Assembly: GCA_946183815.1 (NCBI GenBank)
Contig: CAMHDG010000015.1
Coordinates: 1 to 12,235, forward strand
DNA length: 12,235 nucleotides
Direction: 5' to 3'
DNA from: an uncultured bacterium
Lineage (GTDB): Bacteria > Cyanobacteriota > Vampirovibrionia > Gastranaerophilales > Gastranaerophilaceae
Numbering within the stretch: the first letter of the stretch is position 1; the number at the start of each line of letters is the position of its first letter. Position numbers and translations under genes: made by a program. Below the pieces are notes generated by a model. The model did no database searches. It saw only the letters and a program-made list of their open reading frames with translations, and was not told the origin of the DNA. This document shows positions 8,380 to 12,235 of the stretch, in pieces.

Positions 8380-8455
8380 ATAAACTAGGATTCATATTGA
8401 ATTTAATTTTTACTTTATCATTAGGTATTGCTAAAAAATCGGTTAATTTTATCAT
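8378..8455 (-). CDS. Mini-gene, 25-residue peptide of unknown function
   Basis: ATG at 8455 is preceded by AGGAGG with 4 nt spacing, the best Shine-Dalgarno sequence in the window. The frame starts MIKLTDFLAIPND, continues KVKIKFNMNPSL and stops with TAG at 8378. It has its own consensus-like promoter (8480-8508) starting directly after the upstream WG gene and a hairpin at its end, so it has every signal of an expressed unit. The peptide is basic and has no membrane segment. It could be a true small protein, a leader peptide, or the surviving N-terminus of a longer gene that has been cut short. I do not recognise it. Confidence 0.5.
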   Translation of the reverse strand: MIKLTDFLAIPNDKVKIKFNMNPSL

Positions 8456-8479
8456 AAAACCTCCTATGTTATTTAATGG

Positions 8480-8508
8480 ATTATACTATTAAAATAGAAG
8501 TTTTGTAA
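8480..8508 (-). promoter_or_regulatory. Promoter of the mini-gene
   Basis: On the reverse strand TTACAA (8503-8508) and TATAAT (8480-8485) are separated by exactly 17 nt. The -35 begins immediately after the TAG stop of the WG-repeat gene at 8509. Predicted start of transcription near 8473, about 18 nt before the mini-gene ATG. Confidence 0.6.
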
Positions 8509-9789
8509 CTAAAACAAATCTTTGTTATCTAATGTTATGAATTTATAGTATTCCCCATTATATACTGCTATTACATCATCTGAAACATTATGAGATAAAC
8601 TATCATACTTATGTTTAAATAATAAATTTCCTTTAATATCATAATATTCCGCTATCTCATCTTCGTAATCATTCGCCGTAATATATTTATTATCTTCGCT
8701 ATCATAAATAAAGCCATGCATATATTTGCAGGGAACAATTTCCCTTCCATTAAAGTCATATAAGCCGACTTTTTCATTAAACTCAACTTGAATAAGATTA
8801 CATTCTTTATATTCAAATATTTCATCAAATATTATCGGTAGTATCACTTCTTTTTTATAATTTACAACACCCCATTTGTCATTCTGCTTTATGCAAATAT
8901 ATTTCGTATGTTCAAATGACGTAATAATCAAATAACTATTCTCGCAGGGAAATTGACAATCATCGTATGGCAAAATCTCTTCGCTTCCATCAGCATAAAC
9001 AATTTTCCATATATTCCCCTCACAACACCACACGCAATTATCATAGCAGTATAAAATATTGTCATATTTCATATCATAAGCAATTTCATTATCTAATGTA
9101 ATTAAACCTTCTTTGCCATTTTTTGAGACCAATAAGTAATCTCTCATTTTGTATATTGTTTTATCATATTCAATCGGGATTATTAGATTATTATTATAAT
9201 CAATTATTCCATAATACCCATTATTTGAAACGCATAAAAGGTTGTCATTATTTGCAACATTGATAATATTTTCGAGTTCATACAGGCTATCATATTGAGG
9301 TTTTATTATAAAATCTTGATTATCAAGAGAATATAAGCCGGCTTTTTTTGTTTCTGTTGTCAAGGATAGTAAGCCATTGCTAATATACCTATCATAAATA
9401 AAAGGAGTTGAATCAATTTGCAAACCTTTATTATCTGCATATATTGCAAAGTCAGTGTGACTATTTGGAATTCTATGTATAAATTTATAACCATTCATCC
9501 ATCTATCAATAGTTATATTTTTTTCAAACGGAATTATGGTATTCCCTTTTGAATCTAAAACACTTGAACTGGCATAACCCTCTATATCTGTATCAATAAT
9601 AACTTGATTCCATTTATCAAATTTATAATGAGTAGTATTTCCATAGGTTTCAGAAAATGGTGGACATTCAAACATGATTTCACCTTCTTTGTTTATGCAA
9701 TAGCATTTTTTATCAAATGTTTGCACAAATGCTTTTCCATTATCAAAATCTTCAACATTAATAAATTTATTACTTACTTTATTTGTCAT
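8509..9789 (-). CDS. WG-repeat (beta-propeller-like) protein, 426 aa
   Basis: This is a cytoplasmic protein (no signal peptide or membrane segment) built from degenerate WG repeats of about 35-50 residues. The clearest are KKAGLYSLDNQDFIIKPQYDSLY (about 148-170), NGYYGIIDYNNNLIIPIEYDK (about 190-210), GKEGLITLDNEIAYDMKYDN (about 225-244), DKWGVVNYKKEVILPIIFDEI (about 304-324) and EKVGLYDFNGREIVPCKYMH (about 339-358). The pattern is G-(L/I/V)-x-(D/N)-x-x-(G/N)-x-x-I-(I/V)-P-x-x-(Y/F)-(D/x), usual for this family; the degenerate flanks suggest repeats run the full length. WG proteins have no settled function; beta-rich, protein-binding roles are proposed. The ATG at 9789 is set by AGAGGA (9797-9802), 7 nt upstream. 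Composition is rich in Asn, Ile, Tyr and Asp and very AT-rich. An inverted repeat TATGTC-n7-GACATA at 9828-9846 upstream might be an operator. Confidence 0.85.
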   Translation of the reverse strand: MTNKVSNKFINVEDFDNGKAFVQTFDKKCYCINKEGEIMFECPPFSETYGNTTHYKFDKWNQVIIDTDIEGYASSSVLDSKGNTIIPFEKNITIDRWMNGYKFIHRIPNSHTDFAIYADNKGLQIDSTPFIYDRYISNGLLSLTTETKKAGLYSLDNQDFIIKPQYDSLYELENIINVANNDNLLCVSNNGYYGIIDYNNNLIIPIEYDKTIYKMRDYLLVSKNGKEGLITLDNEIAYDMKYDNILYCYDNCVWCCEGNIWKIVYADGSEEILPYDDCQFPCENSYLIITSFEHTKYICIKQNDKWGVVNYKKEVILPIIFDEIFEYKECNLIQVEFNEKVGLYDFNGREIVPCKYMHGFIYDSEDNKYITANDYEDEIAEYYDIKGNLLFKHKYDSLSHNVSDDVIAVYNGEYYKFITLDNKDLF

Positions 9790-9850
9790 ATGTATTTCCT
9801 CTTTTCATGATTATGATAAAACAACCATATGTCAGAAACGGACATAACAA

Positions 9851-9884
9851 AATAAGAGTTGCAATTTTTATTGTAACTCTTATT
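9851..9884 (-). terminator. Hairpin between the tRNA region and the WG gene
   Basis: AATAAGAGTTGCAAT and ATTGTAACTCTTATT pair over 15 bp (one G-T) around a 4-nt loop. On the minus strand the stem is followed by TTGTTATG with T-rich sequence at its base, consistent with a terminator for leftward transcription from tRNA-His. It may be the original tRNA terminator, displaced by an insertion. Confidence 0.55.
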
Positions 9885-9902
9885 GTAATAATTATTGTAA
9901 TG

Positions 9903-9919
9903 GGGCGGGTAGTGGGATT
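9903..9919 (-). repeat. Duplicate of the tRNA-His 3' end (possible att remnant)
   Basis: GGGCGGGTAGTGGGATT is identical over 17 nt to 10185-10201, the acceptor strand, T-stem and part of the T-loop of tRNA-His. Identity breaks off immediately beyond (GTATCGG versus CGAACCC), so the rest of the tRNA is absent and this copy cannot be functional. Position, orientation and extent fit a tyrosine-integrase attachment site at a tRNA 3' end. Confidence 0.65.
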
Positions 9920-9959
9920 GTATCGGATTATTCGGGTACGCATAGCCTTGCCCCTCTCA

Positions 9960-10122
9960 CAAAACGATACTTAATCGTTTTGTTCGGCAGAGTGCTATTA
10001 AATCCTGACGGATTTAGTCGCTTCGTCAGGCTATTTGCTCTTACGGGCTTGCTCGCTATTGCTCGATATTGCCCTACCGAAAATCCTCTCGAACCCAGAT
10101 AAGACTTCGTCTTATTGGGTTC
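9960..10122 (-). other. Chain of hairpins between the two tRNA-His 3' ends (possible structured RNA or repeat cassette)
   Basis: There is no credible coding frame. Structures: CAAAACGAT-actta-ATCGTTTTG (9960-9982, perfect 9 bp); a long-range arm of 9983-9992 with 10072-10081 that pairs fully only on the minus strand, using two G-U pairs; inside it CCTGACG (10004-10010) with CGTCAGG (10024-10030); then GAACCCA-g-ATAAGAC-ttc-GTCTTAT-TGGGTTC (10091-10122, 14 bp with a one-base bulge). The minus strand is also that of the tRNA, so read-through from tRNA-His could transcribe it. I know no matching RNA family. Confidence 0.4.
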
Positions 10123-10146
10123 TTTGAATTTCCAAACTTTTCACAA

Positions 10147-10184
10147 ATACAAATACCGATAACAAAAGTTATCGGTATTTGTAT
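10147..10184 (-). terminator. Perfect 17-bp hairpin just after tRNA-His
   Basis: ATACAAATACCGATAAC and its exact reverse complement flank a 4-nt loop. On the minus strand the stem begins 1 nt after the tRNA discriminator base and its 3' side runs into TATTTGTATTTGTG, a U-rich but broken tail. It most likely terminates tRNA-His transcription. Confidence 0.7.
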
Positions 10185-10185
10185 G

Positions 10186-10259
10186 GGCGGGTAGTGGGAT
10201 TCGAACCCACGCATAACGGAACCACAATCCGTGGTCTTAACCACTTGACGATACCCGCC
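10186..10259 (-). tRNA. tRNA-His (anticodon GTG)
   Basis: On the minus strand the cloverleaf is complete: acceptor GCGGGTA/TACCCGC; D arm GTC-AAGTGGTTAA-GAC; anticodon arm ACGGA-TTGTGGT-TCCGT with GTG at 34-36; variable loop TATGC; T arm GTGGG-TTCGAAT-CCCAC. An encoded extra 5' G (-1, complement of 10259) pairs with C73, the hallmark identity element of histidine tRNAs. The next bases are CAT, so the 3' CCA is not encoded and must be added enzymatically. It stands alone, with its own promoter and terminator. Confidence 0.97.
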
Positions 10260-10271
10260 ATCAGTAAATTC

Positions 10272-10299
10272 ATTATAACAAATCAAGTTTTTTCTGCAA
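10272..10299 (-). promoter_or_regulatory. tRNA-His promoter
   Basis: On the reverse strand TTGCAG (10294-10299), a 16-nt spacer ending TGT, then TATAAT (10272-10277) form an extended -10 promoter. Predicted initiation near 10265 leaves only a short 5' leader before the tRNA at 10259. Confidence 0.7.
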
Positions 10300-10413
10300 G
10301 CGTTGGTAAATATAATCTCATTTTAAGTATTGCTTTTAAATTTTACCTTGTAAAAAGGTCTGTGCGGGTTATATTTTTTTGTTAACTTTTGTAACAACTA
10401 TATTCTGTTTTTT

Positions 10414-10464
10414 TTGACTTCCCCAAAAACGTCATTAAATATATAGTGTTAGAATTTTGAGGTG
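10414..10464 (+). promoter_or_regulatory. Promoter and ribosome site of the zinc-ribbon gene
   Basis: TTGACT (10414-10419) and TAAATA (10436-10441) are 16 nt apart; GAGGTG at 10459-10464 is 5 nt before the ATG at 10470, deciding that start. The remainder of 10300-10413 is AT-rich with one small hairpin (ACCTT-gtaaa-AAGGT, about 10344-10358) and nothing else I can name. Confidence 0.5.
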
Positions 10465-10469
10465 TCTAT

Positions 10470-10847
10470 ATGTCTTTAATTGATTTTTTCAGGGGTCATC
10501 AGTCCTGTACCCACAAACACGTAGCAATAGATCAGCAATACAGTTATTGCCCTGATTGCGGTGAGTTAATAGAAAACGAATGGTTCATTACCCGTTGTGC
10601 TTGTTGTGGGATTAAACAGCGTGCTATCATAAGAAACGGGGTTGTTATCCCTGTTGATAACTATTGTCGTAACTGTGGCGGGCATGAATATACAGTTGAA
10701 AAACTGGAAAAAATCAATTTTATTGACATAAACTATGCTGTTTTAGTAAAAACAGTTGTCGAAGAAGAACCTCCAATGGAAGAAGTTACGCAATGTTGGG
10801 AAGAAAAATCCACGAACATACCAAAACTGCTCCAACTATTCCGATAA
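10470..10847 (+). CDS. Small double zinc-ribbon protein (125 aa), function unknown
   Basis: This cytoplasmic protein has ordered metal-ligand motifs: C13 with H15/H17 followed by CPDC (27-30), then CACC (43-46) followed by CRNC (66-69). That is enough ligands for two treble-clef or ribbon zinc sites in the first 70 residues. The C-terminal third is acidic (VVEEEPPMEEV) and ends KLLQLFR. Zinc ribbons of this size mediate nucleic-acid or protein contacts, but nothing here identifies the partner. A good promoter and GAGGTG ribosome site support expression. The last 20 codons lie antisense to the end of spmB: the genes converge and share 62 bp (10786-10847), so no terminator can sit between them. 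Confidence 0.8.
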   Translation: MSLIDFFRGHQSCTHKHVAIDQQYSYCPDCGELIENEWFITRCACCGIKQRAIIRNGVVIPVDNYCRNCGGHEYTVEKLEKINFIDINYAVLVKTVVEEEPPMEEVTQCWEEKSTNIPKLLQLFR

Positions 10848-11322
10848 AATCTGCTAACAACCCCACCAAGAGTGCATAGCGGAATTTTCTGATTCCTACT
10901 GCACCAAAATATACAGATAGAACATAGAATGTCGTTTCGGAACTTCCGACAATGACAGCGCATAACTTGGTCGCATACGCATCCGGACCAAGTTTTTGTG
11001 CTATTTCAGTAAATAATCCCAGTGTTGCAGAGCCTGACAATGAACGGGTTATCATCACCGGTATAGAATCAACAGGGATGGATAATTTGTTTAATACAGG
11101 TGCCAGACAATTCGATATACAATCCATAGCACCTGATGCTCTGAACATTGATATACAAACGATTATCGCCACAAGGTATGGGATAATGTTCACTGCAACC
11201 TTAAATCCGTCTTTTGCACCTTCGGTAAATTCCTCGTATATAGGCACTTTTTTACATATTCCAACTGTTAAAATGACTAATATGATAAACGGTAGTGCAT
11301 ATAAAGAGAGTAGATTAATCAT
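10786..11322 (-). CDS. spmB: Spore maturation protein SpmB-like, Gate (nucleoside recognition) domain
   Basis: This is a 178-aa integral membrane protein, the same length as B. subtilis SpmB. Hydrophobic segments lie at about 4-23, 43-62, 120-141 and 149-173. Family motifs are clear: RSLSGSATLGLFTEI (about 93-107) and SSETTFYVLSVYFGAVGIRKFRYALLVG (about 127-154). In B. subtilis, SpmA and SpmB act in spore core dehydration; the wider Gate-domain family is transporter-like and occurs in non-sporulators, so a role here need not involve spores. The start overlaps the spmA stop by 8 bp (ATGATTAA), with GGGGG 6 nt upstream as ribosome site, implying translational coupling. The 3' end overlaps the convergent zinc-ribbon gene. 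Confidence 0.92.
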   Translation of the reverse strand: MINLLSLYALPFIILVILTVGICKKVPIYEEFTEGAKDGFKVAVNIIPYLVAIIVCISMFRASGAMDCISNCLAPVLNKLSIPVDSIPVMITRSLSGSATLGLFTEIAQKLGPDAYATKLCAVIVGSSETTFYVLSVYFGAVGIRKFRYALLVGLLADFIGIVGAVLVCSWIFLPNIA

Positions 11323-11920
11323 TGTTTACCCCCTTTTTCAAAAATTTACCCCAAATTTTTTGGAATATTTTTGCCAAAATTATTGCGGATATAAAAGCAA
11401 TAGTTGTGACAATAAGTGTTGGGACGATAATTTCTGTTGGGTTTTTAGAGCCAACTGCGACAAGGACAGCGATAACGGTTGCAGGTATGATTTGAAACCC
11501 TGCGGTGTTCATAGCCAAAAACATACACATAGCATCTGATGCGGTATCTTTGTTGTTATTAACTTCTTGAAGTTCCTGCATAACTTTTAGTCCTATCGGA
11601 GTGGCTGCATTTGTTAAGCCAAGAGCATTCGCTGATACGCTCAGGGCAATATTTCCGATAGCCTCGTTTTCAGGCGGTACATCATTAAAGAGCCATTTAG
11701 TAATGGGTTTTATAAGTTTTGCTATCCACTGAACAAGCCCTGCTTTTTCTGCAATACGCATTATGCCGAGCCAAAAAGCCATAATACCGATTAGGGAAAG
11801 TGCTATTTTGACAGAAACATCTGCTCCTTCAAGGATAGCGTTCACAATCTCTTGAGTTCTGCCGTTTATTATTCCAAAGATTATTGAAAAAACTATTAAA
11901 AAATAAAAAATATAATTCAT
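11315..11920 (-). CDS. spmA: Spore maturation protein SpmA-like, Gate domain
   Basis: This integral membrane protein is the partner of SpmB. I choose ATG at 11920 (201 aa; MNYIFYFLIVFSIIFGIING), close to the roughly 196 aa of B. subtilis SpmA and opening with TM1. An in-frame ATG at 12025 would add 35 residues, but it would place the 11951-11983 terminator hairpin inside the gene and add non-conserved sequence. Hydrophobic segments lie at about 2-18, 34-54, 130-155 and 163-184. The signature NALGLTNAATPIGLKVMQELQ (about 98-118) is diagnostic of SpmA. First gene of a two-gene operon with spmB. It has no Shine-Dalgarno site: the predicted transcription start coincides with the ATG. Confidence 0.92.
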   Translation of the reverse strand: MNYIFYFLIVFSIIFGIINGRTQEIVNAILEGADVSVKIALSLIGIMAFWLGIMRIAEKAGLVQWIAKLIKPITKWLFNDVPPENEAIGNIALSVSANALGLTNAATPIGLKVMQELQEVNNNKDTASDAMCMFLAMNTAGFQIIPATVIAVLVAVGSKNPTEIIVPTLIVTTIAFISAIILAKIFQKIWGKFLKKGVNND

Positions 11921-11926
11921 GTGTAT

Positions 11927-11935
11927 ATTATAGCA
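11927..11935 (-). promoter_or_regulatory. Extended -10 promoter of spmA-spmB (leaderless)
   Basis: TGC-TATAAT on the reverse strand is a consensus extended -10. Only six bases (ATACAC) separate it from the spmA ATG at 11920, so transcription should begin at or next to the A of the start codon. No -35 match is seen; the upstream side is the T-run of the preceding terminator. Confidence 0.55.
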
Positions 11936-11950
11936 TAATTTTGCAAGCAT

Positions 11951-11983
11951 AAAAAGGATTACGCATTTTGCGTAATCCTTTTT
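11951..11983 (-). terminator. Strong bidirectional rho-independent terminator
   Basis: AAAAAGGATTACGCA and TGCGTAATCCTTTTT form a perfect 15-bp stem around TTT, with A5/T5 at the base on both strands. It insulates spmA from the leftward gene entering from the right edge (stop at 12107). Confidence 0.9.
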
Positions 11984-12005
11984 AAATGTTGTTAGTCTAG
12001 TTTTG

Positions 12006-12072
12006 AACATCGAATAGGTTTTCAACTATTACTTATTTGACCTCGGTCCTTACAATCAGCCTATTTGATGTT
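12006..12072. other. Unexplained 13-bp stem structure with 41-nt loop
   Basis: AACATCGAATAGG (12006-12018) pairs with CCTATTTGATGTT (12060-12072) over 13 bp, the one irregular position being a G-U pair if the plus strand is transcribed and a C-A mismatch if the minus is. The loop contains TTGACCTCGGTC. A second TTGACC...GGTCA hairpin lies at 12088-12104 and a G-rich run TTAGGGTTTAGGGTTGG at 12071-12087. No protein frame explains 11984-12106; it is either the 3' untranslated region of the right-edge gene or a small RNA. Confidence 0.35.
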
Positions 12073-12106
12073 AGGGTTTAGGGTTGGTTGACCTTTGGCG
12101 GTCACA

Positions 12107-12235
12107 TTAACATAATTCATCGTCAACTCGACAATATTGTGGTTGTGGTTTAGGCAAATTGCTTAAGATTAACCTTTTGCACAACAATAGAGTCGTGAAG
12201 ATAAAACCTGTCATTACCATAGTTATAATCATAAA
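12107..12235 (-). CDS. C-terminal fragment of a leftward gene, partial
   Basis: The reverse strand is open from the right edge to TAA at 12107 (42 codons plus stop). It reads through a hydrophobic segment (MVMTGFIFTTLLLC), then a basic patch and a polar tail with KPQPQYCRVDDELC. This looks like the last transmembrane helix and cytoplasmic tail of a membrane protein, or a small single-span protein starting at an ATG at 12232 whose ribosome site would lie outside the window. Family unknown. The terminator at 11951-11983 lies about 120 nt downstream. Confidence 0.4.
   Translation of the reverse strand, partial: FMIITMVMTGFIFTTLLLCKRLILSNLPKPQPQYCRVDDELC

Noticed and set aside
9903..9950. Second, complete tRNA gene or tRNA pseudogene
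   Set aside because: Only 17 nt match the tRNA-His 3' end; no anticodon arm, D arm or 5' acceptor strand can be found beyond it.
9851..10184. CRISPR array
   Set aside because: The repeated hairpins differ in sequence and spacing; there is no regular repeat-spacer pattern and no cas gene.
10074..10286. Minus-strand frame running through tRNA-His
   Set aside because: It reads through the tRNA and its terminator hairpin; the RNA gene explains the sequence.
10952..11539. Open frame on the plus strand antisense to spmB and spmA (195 codons)
   Set aside because: It lies opposite two well-recognised genes, has no ribosome site or family features, and its composition reflects the complementary membrane-protein codons.
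11315..12025. Longer spmA start at 12025 (35 extra residues)
   Set aside because: The extension would cross the perfect terminator hairpin at 11951-11983 and the extended -10 at 11927-11935, lacks family conservation, and the start at 11920 gives the usual SpmA length.
12071..12087. Telomere-like TTAGGG run
   Set aside because: Only two imperfect units in an ordinary bacterial context; not a telomere or a tandem repeat.

Overview
The window is AT-rich bacterial DNA holding a mixture of diderm and Firmicute-like features. A complete AcrAB-TolC-type tripartite efflux operon requires an outer membrane. A spmA-spmB pair (spore maturation A/B, nucleoside-recognition 'Gate' proteins) is best known from sporulating Firmicutes but also occurs in non-sporulating lineages. 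My best guess is a gut non-photosynthetic cyanobacterial relative (Gastranaerophilales/Vampirovibrionia, 'Melainabacteria'). This is an inference from composition and gene mix, not a demonstrated placement.

Layout. (a) 1-1310: the first 54 codons of a leftward membrane-anchored gene (AsmA-like N-terminus) run off the left edge, diverging from a rightward gene for a secreted 348-aa protein of unknown function that ends in a strong bidirectional terminator. (b) 1364-1704: non-coding, holding a 133-bp palindromic MITE-like element with 15-bp terminal inverted repeats (1531-1663). (c) 1705-7595, minus strand: membrane fusion protein, RND pump and outer-membrane factor, tightly packed as one operon, with a candidate promoter at 7621-7650 and no regulator gene beside it. 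(d) 7796-8353, plus strand: a small FMN-dependent NAD(P)H oxidoreductase. (e) 8378-9789, minus strand: a cytoplasmic WG-repeat protein, then a 25-codon mini-gene with its own promoter, an AGGAGG ribosome site and a hairpin. (f) 9850-10260: tRNA-His(GTG) on the minus strand; a 17-nt duplicate of its 3' end lies about 280 bp downstream, and a chain of hairpins lies between the copies. This looks like the scar of an integration event or a palindromic repeat cassette. (g) 10470-10847, plus strand: a small double zinc-ribbon protein whose 3' end overlaps the 3' end of spmB by 62 bp. (h) 10786-11920, minus strand: spmA-spmB, with an 8-bp gene overlap and a promoter that predicts a leaderless spmA mRNA. 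(i) 11951-12235: a strong hairpin terminator, an unexplained 13-bp stem structure, and the 3' end of another leftward gene running off the right edge.

The three efflux genes form one envelope-spanning machine, and spmA/spmB probably act as a membrane pair. The remaining genes look like independent units. I do not see a clearly new multi-gene system. The most unusual items are the tRNA-His 3'-end duplication with its hairpin cassette, the mini-gene at 8378-8455, and the convergent overlap of zinc-ribbon gene and spmB.
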